This document shows, one piece after another, positions 43,804-52,035 of a stretch of DNA of 64,000 nt (its first letter is position 1; each line of letters opens with the position of its first letter). The stretch spans positions 186,001 to 250,000 of the forward strand of contig JANFXS010000002.1 in the NCBI GenBank assembly GCA_024460105.1, written 5' to 3'. The notes below the pieces were generated by a model. The model saw only the letters and a list, made by a program, of their open reading frames with translations, ran no database searches and was not told the origin of the DNA. A program made the position numbers and the translations under genes. Origin of the DNA: Anaerotignum faecicola (GTDB lineage Bacteria; Bacillota; Clostridia; Lachnospirales; Anaerotignaceae).

Positions 43804-43832
43804 ATTATACATTATAAAAAATTCAAATTCAA
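43804..43832 (-). promoter_or_regulatory. Promoter of the GntR gene
   Basis: Minus-strand TTGAAT (43827-43832) and TATAAT (43804-43809) are 17 bases apart, about 25 bases upstream of the ribosome site. Confidence 0.75.
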
Positions 43833-44100
43833 GATTTTGATCTTTATTGCAGTTTAACAAAATCATATAAAATTACAAGAATATTCTATAATTAATTTCT
43901 CTTCCGTCGTCCATAAATATGTTGAATATATTTACATGATTATATAACCGCGATTTTACCTCCGTACTATTTCGCATTTTAATCATCCTGCCGCCATTTA
44001 CAAAATACTATGCGTTTTTTAATAAGTTTGTCATCCATTATACGGCGCGCTTTTCCTATGAAACAAATAATTTGTTAACACATTCTCGGATATAGAAAAA

Positions 44101-44132
44101 TATGACTGTATTTTATGAAAAATATAGTCATA
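44101..44132. other. Inverted repeat in the GntR-TRAP intergenic region
   Basis: TATGACTGTATTTT (44101-44114) and AAAATATAGTCATA (44119-44132) pair with one mismatch around a 4-base loop. It could be a binding site or a transcript end. The remainder of the 811-base gap (43777-44587) is AT-rich without a gene. Confidence 0.5.
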
Positions 44133-44461
44133 CTAGTTAAAATCTTTTCATAGAATATTTTTTTGGCGAATACCAATTTTTTTCCTTGAAAAACTATATT
44201 TCATTTTCTTTTGCCTGCTTCCTCCGATACGATAACAAATATCTTTATATTTTTCATACGAAAGACATACTATCAATTTTCAAAAAATACATAATATGTT
44301 TATCTCTATAATATATTATTCTAACATGATATATTGCCGGCTCAAAACCGTTATAAATTATAATACCATATAAATCACTAATAATAAATTGTATGTTTTA
44401 CACAAAAATAATAGTATTTTTAATTAAAAATGTCAAAAAAAAGATTTTTATTCTTTTTAAA

Positions 44462-44550
44462 TTGACATACTGTTTAAATGGTGATATTTTAAATCCAACA
44501 TAGGATCTCTTTTTGATAAATCGAATTTTCAACAAATAGAGATACTATGT
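44462..44550 (+). promoter_or_regulatory. TRAP operon promoter with a long inverted repeat in the leader
   Basis: TTGACA (44462-44467) and TATTTT (44485-44490) are 17 bases apart. Just after the expected start point, ACATAGGATCTCT (44498-44510) and AGAGATACTATGT (44538-44550) form a 13-base inverted repeat with one mismatch, 27 bases apart. It is suited either to two operator half-sites for the GntR protein or to a stem in the mRNA leader. GAGGAGG follows before dctP. Confidence 0.7.
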
Positions 44551-44587
44551 CATTATCCTATTATAATTTTTATGAGGAGGTTATATT

Positions 44588-45661
44588 ATGAAGAAAATGG
44601 TAAAAATTATCGCTCTCGCCGTTACATGCGCAATAACGCTTTCAGCGCTTGCAGGCTGCGGCGGTTCTTCCGACGGTTCGACGGAAGGCGCACAGTCTGA
44701 AGGTTCCGGCGGAAACGTTGAAACCGAGGTGCTTCTTGCCTCGCATCCGTTTAACGACACACATCCTTGGCAGCTTGGCCTTGAATATTTAGGCGATTTG
44801 CTCTACGAGAGAACAGGCGGCAGATATGATATTGAGGCATATCCTTCAGGCTCCCTTTCGGGCGGCAGCAACCGCTCTATTGTTGAAATGACAGGCACAG
44901 GAGCTTTGCATGTTATGATCCATTCCGGGCTCAGCTATCAAGGCTTTAATGAAAAATTTGCCGTATTCTCGCTCCCGTTTATGTTCCCTGACAAGGAAAC
45001 CGGGTTTGAAGTGCTTAACAACAGTGAAATCGGCAAAGAGGCCATGACATGGCTTGAAGATTCAGGATGTATTTCTTTCTCAATATGCGAAAACGGCATG
45101 CGGTGGCTTACAAACTCAAAACGTCCCGTAGAAACCCCAGAAGATCTTAAAGGCTTAAAAATAAGGGTTCCCGAAGCAAATTCCCTTATAGACTCATTCA
45201 AACTTTGGGGGGCGGATCCTACAATCCTTAATATGTCAGAAGTTTACACAGCCATACAGCAGGGAACCGTAGACGGACAGGAAAACCCTGTTGCCGCCAT
45301 AGATTCCAACAAGCTTTATGAAGTATGCCCATATATAACCGATTGGACTTATTGCTGGGATCCGGCGTTTATAATGTGGAACAAAGACCTTATTAACGGT
45401 TTATCCGAAGAAGACAAAGAAATATTCATTCAAGCGTCAAAAGAAGCGGCCGAATACATAAATAAACTTATTACAGAAACCGACGCTGAAAAAGTAGAAG
45501 CTTTCAAAGATGCAGGCTGTGAAATAATTACCCTTACGCCCGAACAGGAAGCCGCTTTCAAAGAAATGGCGCTGCCCGTATACGATTCATACAGGGAAAT
45601 TTTAGGCGCCGACCTTGTAGACGGCCTTATAGACGAAATAGAAAAAGCATCCGCCAAATAA
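44588..45661 (+). CDS. dctP: TRAP transporter substrate-binding lipoprotein (DctP family)
   Basis: Extracellular binding protein that delivers a carboxylate to the TRAP permease. The 357-residue protein has a lipoprotein signal peptide (hydrophobic 6-20, lipobox LAGC with Cys at about residue 23), a Gly/Ser linker, and a DctP domain with MRWLTNSKRPVETPEDLKG near 175, where the Arg that binds the substrate carboxylate is expected (LKIRVPEAN near 194), and QGTVDGQENP near 235. The likely ligand is an organic acid. First of four genes ending in a LarA-like racemase. Confidence 0.92.
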   Translation: MKKMVKIIALAVTCAITLSALAGCGGSSDGSTEGAQSEGSGGNVETEVLLASHPFNDTHPWQLGLEYLGDLLYERTGGRYDIEAYPSGSLSGGSNRSIVEMTGTGALHVMIHSGLSYQGFNEKFAVFSLPFMFPDKETGFEVLNNSEIGKEAMTWLEDSGCISFSICENGMRWLTNSKRPVETPEDLKGLKIRVPEANSLIDSFKLWGADPTILNMSEVYTAIQQGTVDGQENPVAAIDSNKLYEVCPYITDWTYCWDPAFIMWNKDLINGLSEEDKEIFIQASKEAAEYINKLITETDAEKVEAFKDAGCEIITLTPEQEAAFKEMALPVYDSYREILGADLVDGLIDEIEKASAK

Positions 45662-45678
45662 ACATTTATTCCTTAAAT

Positions 45679-45699
45679 CCCGGCGGTACCTCCGCCGGG
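45679..45699 (+). other. Hairpin between dctP and dctQ
   Basis: CCCGGCGG and CCGCCGGG form an 8-bp stem with a 5-base loop, followed after four bases by CTTTTTT. It is probably a leaky terminator or an mRNA-protecting stem that keeps binding-protein output above that of the membrane subunits. Confidence 0.65.
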
Positions 45700-45725
45700 A
45701 AAACTTTTTTAACAGGGGGTTTAAA

Positions 45726-46241
45726 ATGAAAGACAACATTTTTATAAAAATTTTTAACCATATTGAAGAGACTCTTTTGTCGGCAGCCTTTATAGCAATG
45801 ACTCTTATATGCTTTATACAGGTAATAACAAGATACATTCTCCATTTTTCATTGCCATGGTCGGAGGAAGTTTTAAGGGCGTTATTCGTTTGGAGCTCAT
45901 GCCTGGGCATAAGCATTGCATTCAGGACAAAAAGCCATATGGGCGTAGACGCCGTTGTAAACCTTTTCCCACGAAAAGCAAAGTTTGCGCTTTCAATTAT
46001 ATCATACCTTATAGTAATTGCATTTTGCGTTATAATGATTTACTTCTCGGCGGGCGTAACATGGAAACAAATTGCAACGCAGCAAACGACAATAGCTTTA
46101 AGGATGCCGATTGCTTACGTTTCCATATCCCTTGTAGTCGGTTTCTCCCTTACAATCATCAGGATTATACAGGCGCTTATCGACGATATAAAAAACAGGA
46201 AAGACAATGAAGAAATGCATATATCGGAAGGCTTATTATAA
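45726..46241 (+). CDS. dctQ: TRAP transporter small membrane subunit (DctQ family)
   Basis: A 171-residue protein with four membrane segments (about 15-35, 50-70, 90-110, 130-150) and the FxQVITRYILHFSLPWSEEVLR block near 30-50 that is typical of DctQ. It is the small partner of DctM in the Na+-coupled TRAP permease. A GGGGG-type ribosome site precedes it, and dctM follows by 17 bases. Confidence 0.9.
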   Translation: MKDNIFIKIFNHIEETLLSAAFIAMTLICFIQVITRYILHFSLPWSEEVLRALFVWSSCLGISIAFRTKSHMGVDAVVNLFPRKAKFALSIISYLIVIAFCVIMIYFSAGVTWKQIATQQTTIALRMPIAYVSISLVVGFSLTIIRIIQALIDDIKNRKDNEEMHISEGLL

Positions 46242-46258
46242 AGGAAGGAGGTTTTACG

Positions 46259-47557
46259 ATGTCGCAAATGGTACCGATTATTTTAATAACTTTTGTTATT
46301 TTTCTTATTATGAACGTCCCTATTGCCGTAAGCCTCGGTTTTTCGGCTCTTATATCAATACTCGCCGTCGGAAAGCTGCCGCCTTCACTTGTGCCACAGC
46401 TTGTGTATGCCGCGTCGGACTCATATTCGCTTATTGCCATACCTTTTTTTATGCTTGCGGGCTCGCTTATGGAAACAGGCGGCCTTTCAAAAAGGCTTAT
46501 AGACTTTGCAGATGAAGTCGTCGGTTCCTATTCAGGAGGCCTTGGCGTTGTGGCAATTATAACAAGTATGTTTTTTGCGGCAATATCAGGTTCCGGCCCC
46601 GCAACAGTCGCCGCCCTCGGCGGAATACTTATACCTGCCATGATAGAAGCCGGATATGATAAAAGATACGCCGCCGCCCTTATGGCAACCGCCGGATCGA
46701 TAGGCATAATAATTCCCCCGTCAATACCTATGATTGTATATGCAGTGCAGGCAGAGGTTTCCGTAGGGAATATGTTTATGGGAGGATTCCTTCCCGGCAT
46801 ATTGTTCGGCCTTATTTTGATAGCCCTTAACTATTTCATTTCCAAAAAACACGGTTACAGGGGTGTACAGAAAAAAAGGAATTTAAAAACAATATGGAAA
46901 GCTTTTAAAAGCGCGTTTTTTGCAATACTCATGCCGGTTATCATATTAGGCGGCATTTACGGCGGAATATTCACCCCTACAGAAGCCGCCGGCGTATCTG
47001 TCGTTTATGGGTTTGTAGTCGGCATGTTTTTTTATAAAGAACTAAAAATTAAAGAAATTCCGAAAATGCTTACAAAAGCCGGAATAGGCTCTGCAACGGT
47101 ACTTTTTATAATTATGGGCGCTTCCGCATTCTCATATGTAGTGGTAAGTCAGGGAGTCCCGGCCGCACTTGCCGGTTGGGTTGCTTCTGCAACAAGCAAT
47201 AAAATAATAATACTCCTGCTTATCAACATACTGCTTCTTATTGCGGGCTGTTTCCTCGACGCAAGCTCCGCAATTATAGTGCTCGTTCCGCTTTTGCTGC
47301 CGATTACAAATTCAGTAGGCGTAAACCCGCTGCATTTCGGAATTATAATGGTCGTAAACTTAGCTATAGGCCTTATCACCCCTCCTGTAGGCCTGGATCT
47401 GTTCGTAGGCTGCAACATAGCCAAAATAAATATAAGCGATATAGTAAAAGCGCTCCTGCCACTTCTTGCAGCAACATTAATAGCCCTTATGCTTATCACA
47501 TATATCCCCGATATATCGCTTATACTTCCAAGGCTTTTCGGCGCAAGCGGCGTTTAA
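46259..47557 (+). CDS. dctM: TRAP transporter large membrane subunit (DctM family)
   Basis: The 432-residue transport subunit, with about twelve membrane segments and the DctM motifs AIPFFMLAGSLMETGG near 62, SGSGPATVAALGG near 98, GSIGIIIPPSIPMIVYA near 140, GGIYGGIFTPTEAAGVSVVYG near 228 and INLAIGLITPPVGLDLFV-like sequence near 370. It moves the substrate with Na+ after delivery by DctP. It lies between dctQ and the LarA-like gene, with 26 bases to the latter. Confidence 0.93.
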   Translation: MSQMVPIILITFVIFLIMNVPIAVSLGFSALISILAVGKLPPSLVPQLVYAASDSYSLIAIPFFMLAGSLMETGGLSKRLIDFADEVVGSYSGGLGVVAIITSMFFAAISGSGPATVAALGGILIPAMIEAGYDKRYAAALMATAGSIGIIIPPSIPMIVYAVQAEVSVGNMFMGGFLPGILFGLILIALNYFISKKHGYRGVQKKRNLKTIWKAFKSAFFAILMPVIILGGIYGGIFTPTEAAGVSVVYGFVVGMFFYKELKIKEIPKMLTKAGIGSATVLFIIMGASAFSYVVVSQGVPAALAGWVASATSNKIIILLLINILLLIAGCFLDASSAIIVLVPLLLPITNSVGVNPLHFGIIMVVNLAIGLITPPVGLDLFVGCNIAKINISDIVKALLPLLAATLIALMLITYIPDISLILPRLFGASGV

Positions 47558-47583
47558 AAAATTTAAGTTAAGGAGATGTTAAA

Positions 47584-48885
47584 ATGTCCGACAGAGTTAT
47601 ATCCGAACTATTGAAAGATATAAAAATACCGAAAATGGTAAAAGTCCACCAAAAGTTCGCACGTCCCAAAATCGACAAAGAAGATATTAAAAAAGTAATA
47701 TCCACTCAACTTGAAAATGATAAATTCGCTTCAAAAATAAAACCTGGAATGAATATATGCATAACCTGCGGCAGCAGAGGCATAAGCAATATTCCGATTA
47801 TAATAAAATCCATCGCCGATTTCTGCAAAATCCAAGGCGCAAATCCCTTTGTGGTACCTGCCATGGGCAGTCATGGAGGAGCTACGGCAGAAGGCCAGCT
47901 TGAAATACTTTCCTCTCTCGGAGTTACTGAAGAAAGCGTAGGATGCCCGATAAAGTCGTCTATGGAAACCGTAGTTATAGGCCATACGACGATAGGCGAC
48001 AAGCGACCCGAAGAATTGGAAGTTAGAATCGACAAGAACGCATATGAATCCGACGGCATCATACTTTGCGGTAGAATTAAAGCCCACACGGCTTTCAGGG
48101 GCGAATATGAAAGCGGCCTTATGAAAATTATGACAATAGGCCTGGGCAAACAGCAGGGCGCGGAAAGCTGCCATAAAAACGGATTTAAATATATGGCCGA
48201 ACTTGTGCCTGCCTTCGGCAGAATAATTATGAAAAACGCCCCTATACTTTTCGGCCTGGCAATATTGGAAAACAGCTTTGACGAAACATGCCGGCTTGTC
48301 GCCCTTACTCCCGACGAAATAGACAGCGAGGAACCGAAACTTCTTAAAGAATCGTTTAACTATCTTCCGCGCATTTATTTTGACGACTGCGACGTGCTTA
48401 TAACGGACGAATTCGGCAAAAATATAAGCGGCGAAGGAATGGATCCCAATATCACCGGCACATTTGCAACACCATACGCCACAGGAGGCATAAAAGCACA
48501 AAAAAGAGCCGTCCTTCGGTTAACGGAAGAAACTCATGGAAATGCCCACGGTATCGGAATGGCCGATGTTATAAGCCAAAAACTATATAATAAACTTAAT
48601 TTGGAAGCCACATATCCCAATACTATAACTTCAACAGTGCTCGACTTTTCAAAAATCCCAATGATAATGGCCAACGACCGTGAAGCAATCCAGCTTTGCA
48701 TAAAAAGCTGCAATGAGATTGACAAGGAAAATGTAAGAATTATACGGATAAAAAATACACTTGAAATGGAATATATATATGTTTCCGAAGCAATGATTGA
48801 CGAAGTAAAATCAAATCCAAACCTCGAAATAATCTCAGAACTTGAAAACCTGGAATTCGACAGTGACGGAAACCTAAGCATTTAA
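47584..48885 (+). CDS. LarA-like (DUF2088) nickel-pincer racemase/epimerase homologue
   Basis: A 433-residue protein of the LarA superfamily. Histidines expected to surround the nickel-pincer nucleotide occur in VPAMGSHGGATAEGQ near 100, RIKAHTAFRGEYESGLMK near 170 and ESCHKNG near 199. LarA enzymes racemise or epimerise 2-hydroxyacids (lactate, malate, phenyllactate, gluconate and others) by hydride transfer. Its place directly after the TRAP genes suggests it inverts the imported hydroxyacid. None of the cofactor synthesis genes (larB, larC, larE) is in the window; they must be elsewhere or the protein uses no such cofactor. Substrate unknown. RBS AAGGAG. Confidence 0.82.
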   Translation: MSDRVISELLKDIKIPKMVKVHQKFARPKIDKEDIKKVISTQLENDKFASKIKPGMNICITCGSRGISNIPIIIKSIADFCKIQGANPFVVPAMGSHGGATAEGQLEILSSLGVTEESVGCPIKSSMETVVIGHTTIGDKRPEELEVRIDKNAYESDGIILCGRIKAHTAFRGEYESGLMKIMTIGLGKQQGAESCHKNGFKYMAELVPAFGRIIMKNAPILFGLAILENSFDETCRLVALTPDEIDSEEPKLLKESFNYLPRIYFDDCDVLITDEFGKNISGEGMDPNITGTFATPYATGGIKAQKRAVLRLTEETHGNAHGIGMADVISQKLYNKLNLEATYPNTITSTVLDFSKIPMIMANDREAIQLCIKSCNEIDKENVRIIRIKNTLEMEYIYVSEAMIDEVKSNPNLEIISELENLEFDSDGNLSI

Positions 48886-49059
48886 ACGTCATTACATTAC
48901 ATATACCCGCGGTTTAATGCGCTTAACATATTACGTCTGTCTTCCTTTTGCCGAAAACCGCTTAATTGCAACGCTTTCTTAAAATGTTTAAATGCACATA
49001 GACAGTATATTTTTGTAAAACTCTCTGTTCCCGCTGGTTTTATGCGGGTCCCCTCCTTT

Positions 49060-49081
49060 GGCAGCCGCTCAAACGGCTGCC
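49060..49081. other. Hairpin downstream of the LarA-like gene
   Basis: GGCAGCCG and CGGCTGCC form a perfect 8-bp stem with a 6-base loop 175 bases beyond the stop; a CCCGC/GCGGG stem lies just before it (49030-49047). No T-run follows, so I do not call a terminator. No other gene is seen in 48886-49235. Confidence 0.4.
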
Positions 49082-49235
49082 TTCTTGCGCCTTTTAGCCA
49101 TATATCCGAGTTGCTTTAATCTTACGGCGTTCGATTTATAAAATATGATTTTCCAAATTTCTCCTGCTTATTTATCGCGCCATGATATTTCTATGCATTT
49201 ACTAAACCCATCAATTTTGTAATGTATTATATAAA

Positions 49236-49280
49236 AATACGCCTTTAGTTTATAATAGTGCAAACTATTTAGGCGTTTTT
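49236..49280. terminator. Terminator-like hairpin, usable on both strands
   Basis: ACGCCT...AGTTT and AAACT...AGGCGT pair with a small internal loop; A- and T-runs flank it. It is a candidate end for the LarA transcript. The AGTTTATAATAG in it resembles the ends of the TIR elements, so it might be a relic of one. Confidence 0.5.
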
Positions 49281-49391
49281 CGGAACATTTCCTTTATATC
49301 AAAGTAAAATTTTCAGAATATAAATGCAATAATACGACTTTAGAATATACATCAATGTTAAAGATTAACACATATTCCTATAAAATTATGA

Positions 49392-49670
49392 TAGTTTCGG
49401 TTTATAATGGCGCACACGCCTCACAAGGAAAGCTTTCCGCATTTAGGCACTGCATACGCTTGGTTGTATGAGCCGCTTAACACATGCATATACGCCTTAA
49501 ACAGCGAAAAATTTCCCCTTGTGAAAGCCGGAGAGCTTTAACCTTCAGCATCGGCATAAGACAAAACAACAATGCATAGGCGCCGCAACCCTACGGCAAG
49601 TAGATTTAAAAGCATCTGGTGCGCCTCTGCGGCCGATTAAAACCATACGCAACCTTATAAACTGAAGATA
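49392..49670 (-). repeat. TIR element, short form (copy D)
   Basis: A 279-base non-coding element bounded by TA on both sides. The left end reads TTTCGGTTTATAATGG and the right end is the complement of TTCAGTTTATAAGG. Its inside (CACAAGGAAA...TTTCCGCATTT near 49421-49446) matches copies A and B read on the other strand, so it is inverted relative to them. It is more diverged than A and B. It ends just before the tRNA-Ser terminator. Confidence 0.7.
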
Positions 49671-49687
49671 AACACATAATAAAAAAA

Positions 49688-49704
49688 CCGCCTTAATAAG
49701 GCGG
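49688..49704 (-). terminator. Terminator of tRNA-Ser
   Basis: CCGCCTT-AAT-AAGGCGG on the plus strand; on the minus strand the stem is followed by TTTTTTT. It starts 8 bases beyond the tRNA 3' end. Confidence 0.85.
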
Positions 49705-49711
49705 AATAATA

Positions 49712-49797
49712 CGGAAGCGGTGGGATTCGAACCCACGTGCCCCGGAGGACAACCTGATTTCGAGTCAGGCTCGTTATGACCTCTTCGATACGCTTCC
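49712..49797 (-). tRNA. tRNA-Ser (anticodon CGA)
   Basis: An 86-base class II tRNA. The acceptor arm GGAAGCG (49791-49797) pairs with CGCTTCC (49713-49719), with discriminator G at 49712. The anticodon arm CCTGA-CTCGAAA-TCAGG gives anticodon CGA, reading the serine codon UCG. A long variable arm with CCTCCGGGG and the T arm GTGGG-TTCGAAT-CCCAC follow. The CCA end is not encoded. Long variable arm and G73 both fit serine. Confidence 0.95.
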
Positions 49798-50063
49798 ACT
49801 AAAAGCTATGTAAAAATTATAAACGGCTGTAAAGCTTTATTATTCATGCCGCTTCAAAAACCGCGAATACTATTATACATCTATTTTACATTTTCTGCAA
49901 TAAAAATTTTAAAAATTACCGGAAATTATTACACTCCTTTTTAAAGATTGTATAATTCTCCTTTAGATTCCTGCTTATACTGATGTGCCTTGCTCCATAT
50001 AATAAATATAAAACCCTATGTCGGAAATACCTAACTTTTATTAATCCGGCAGAACCGTCAAGC

Positions 50064-50486
50064 TTATGTAAAGTCCACAGAAGCAATCCTTCTTAAGGCA
50101 TTTTTGATTTGAGCAACTTCCTCAACAGTAAAATCCTTCAAAACCTCTTCGTTAACAGAATCTATAATTTCAGTAATAGGCTCCTGAAGAGCGCGGCCTT
50201 TTTCTGTTATAATAACCTGAACTTCCCGGCGATCCTCTTTATTGATTACCCTGTCGATAAGTTCTTTTTTCTGCATCCTGTCAAGCACGCCTGAAATAGT
50301 AGAAGTTTCAAGGCATAAAGTTTCAGCTATTTGTTTTGGGGTTGCATGGCTTTTTCCCCAAAGGCAGCTTAAAACGCCATACTGGGAAGGCGTTACATCG
50401 TATTTTGCAAGCCTAATGCTCAGGTATTGGAAAACATTATGCTGTGCCGTTGTAAGCAGATAATTTATACACTCTTTAAGTTCCAT
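50064..50486 (-). CDS. MarR family transcriptional regulator
   Basis: A 140-residue winged-helix protein: helices from residue 5, the helix-turn-helix TPKQIAETLCLETSTISGVLDRMQKKEL (about 50-77) and the wing DRVINKEDRREVQVIITEKG. It is probably a repressor for a phenolic compound or drug ligand. The nearest target would be the YihY-like gene upstream on the same strand, 81 bases away, but the spacing and lack of a shared operator leave that open. Ribosome site GGGGAATG. Confidence 0.85.
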   Translation of the reverse strand: MELKECINYLLTTAQHNVFQYLSIRLAKYDVTPSQYGVLSCLWGKSHATPKQIAETLCLETSTISGVLDRMQKKELIDRVINKEDRREVQVIITEKGRALQEPITEIIDSVNEEVLKDFTVEEVAQIKNALRRIASVDFT

Positions 50487-50567
50487 ACTTTTTCATTCCC
50501 CGATTTCTAAATAAATAGCAATAAAAATATTATATAAAAAAATACCCGTTATGTCAAATTTTAATTA

Positions 50568-51398
50568 TCAAAAATTTCTTTCCTTTATTATTTTTAATAC
50601 GCTGTTAACCTCGGCGCCCATAATAATTATGGTAACCATCAGGTAAATCCACAGCAGCAATACAATAATTGCGCCAATCGATCCAAAAACTATACTGTAG
50701 CTTCCTATGTTTTCAACATAATAAGAAAAAATCCATGAAACAAAAATCAGCCCCAAAACGGCCGCCGCCGCTCCGGGCACCGCTTCCCTCAATTTGATTT
50801 TGCACTCCGGCGCAATCCAATAAAGCATTGTTATAACGGCAAAGGAAATAAACGCCAAAGCAAAAAATCGCGCCGGAACCCAAAAATCAATAAATTCTTC
50901 GGAAATGTTTACAAACTCGGAAACATACATCAGTATCCTTCGCCCTACTACAAGCATTACAACGGAAGATAAAAATACTGCCGCAAAAAACATAGCGAAC
51001 ACAATTATAAGCAAAATTCTCCCAAAAAGCGGTCTTTTGCTTTCAGCTTGATAAGCCATATTTATCTCGCTCATAATTTTTGACATTGCCCTTAACGGAA
51101 AATATACCGTGAAAAATATACTTACCATAAGCAGATTTTTGCTTTTATAAAGAGTTACATAAATAATGTATTGATTTACGATTTTTATAACATCCTTAGG
51201 AAGTATGCCGCTTAGCATATTTGACAGTTCGGCCGTGGAAATATCCGCATATCCGAGAAGTGTGCTTCCCATAATTACAATAGGAAAAAAAGAAAAAATA
51301 AAATAATATGTCAAGGCGGCCGCGCTGTCGCCCACCTTATCCTTAAAGTATCTTTTTATAATTTCCCTTATAAAAAACACAGTTTTTTCTATGACCAT
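50568..51398 (-). CDS. YihY/BrkB family inner membrane protein
   Basis: A 276-residue protein with six membrane segments and the YihY (formerly 'RNase BN') motifs: DSAAALTYYFIFSFFPIVI near residue 23, GGIYLPLR-like YFPLRAMSKIMSEINMAY near 100, and RxxxPGAxxAxxxW in REAVPGAAAAVLGLIFVSWIF near 208 followed by YGSIGAIIVLLLWIY-type sequence near 240. The function of the family is not settled; the ribonuclease name is historical. GAGGGGAT precedes the start. Confidence 0.88.
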   Translation of the reverse strand: MVIEKTVFFIREIIKRYFKDKVGDSAAALTYYFIFSFFPIVIMGSTLLGYADISTAELSNMLSGILPKDVIKIVNQYIIYVTLYKSKNLLMVSIFFTVYFPLRAMSKIMSEINMAYQAESKRPLFGRILLIIVFAMFFAAVFLSSVVMLVVGRRILMYVSEFVNISEEFIDFWVPARFFALAFISFAVITMLYWIAPECKIKLREAVPGAAAAVLGLIFVSWIFSYYVENIGSYSIVFGSIGAIIVLLLWIYLMVTIIIMGAEVNSVLKIIKERNF

Positions 51399-51535
51399 AA
51401 TATCCCCTCAAAGCCTTTATACTTTTTATTATATTATCATAAACAATATAATAATTAAATAACCGTGATTTATAACTTTGATATTTAATCATTAGGCGTC
51501 TTTATTTTACAAATGAATACTTGTTCCAAACAGTA

Positions 51536-51650
51536 AATTTTTCCGTTCTTCGGAACCGCAAATACTTTACCGGACTCTTTAATTCTCCCTTTGGAACATG
51601 CCGCGCGCCGTTATTCTCCCACGGTTAGCGCCCTTGCCGGAAGGAGAAGC
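51536..51650 (-). repeat. Truncated TIR element relic (G)
   Basis: AAATTTTTCCGTTCTTCGG...CCCTTTGGAACATGCCGCG (51537-51605) matches the corresponding part of copies C and E, read in the C orientation. The relic stops where copy A begins, so copy A seems to have landed in or beside an older copy. Borders are approximate. Confidence 0.5.
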
Positions 51651-51655
51651 CTGCA

Positions 51656-51929
51656 TAGCTTCAGTTTACAAGGGTACACATGGTTTTAACGGATATCAGC
51701 GGTGCAATAGCTTTAAAGCCGTTTGCCGTAGGAACCGCTACGCCTGCCCGTTTTGCCTTCCCTTCTGCCGCTGACATCCGTTAAAACCCTCCGGCCTTAC
51801 AAGGAAAAATTTTTTGCAGTTCAAGACGAATATGCGCCGGCATAGCTGATCCTATGGCAAGTATATGCAACACGGAAATGCGGAAAATTTTTCCTTGTGC
51901 GGCGTGTATTCCCTTGTAAACTGAAGCTA
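51656..51929 (+). repeat. TIR element, short form (copy A)
   Basis: A 274-base non-coding element. The terminal 25 bases (51656-51680, beginning TAGCTTCAGTTTACAAGGG) are repeated inverted at 51905-51929 with two mismatches. Inside are two further inverted repeats: a 21-base pair 51682-51702/51768-51788 (one mismatch) and a 20-base pair 51794-51813/51884-51903 (two mismatches). Nearly the whole element can therefore fold into a three-arm structure. TA at each end may be a target duplication. It is about 90% identical to copy B. It has no coding capacity, so it is a MITE-like element, or a structured RNA locus. Confidence 0.85.
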
Positions 51930-52035
51930 ACTTCATTTTTTAACTATTTTTAAGACAATGACGATATAAGCTTTGTAAGGGACATGAAAAAATTTAAGTA
52001 TAAAAAGTTATAGAACAGGAAGAAGAGGGAAAATA

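Noticed and set aside
47731-48501. 256-codon open frame opposite the LarA-like gene
   Set aside because: Antisense shadow of a well-supported gene; the product is rich in Tyr, Phe and Cys, as frame shadows often are.
49545-49799. 84-codon frame reading MEAYRRGHNEPDSKSGCPP
   Set aside because: It is translated tRNA-Ser sequence followed by repeat DNA, a known annotation artefact.
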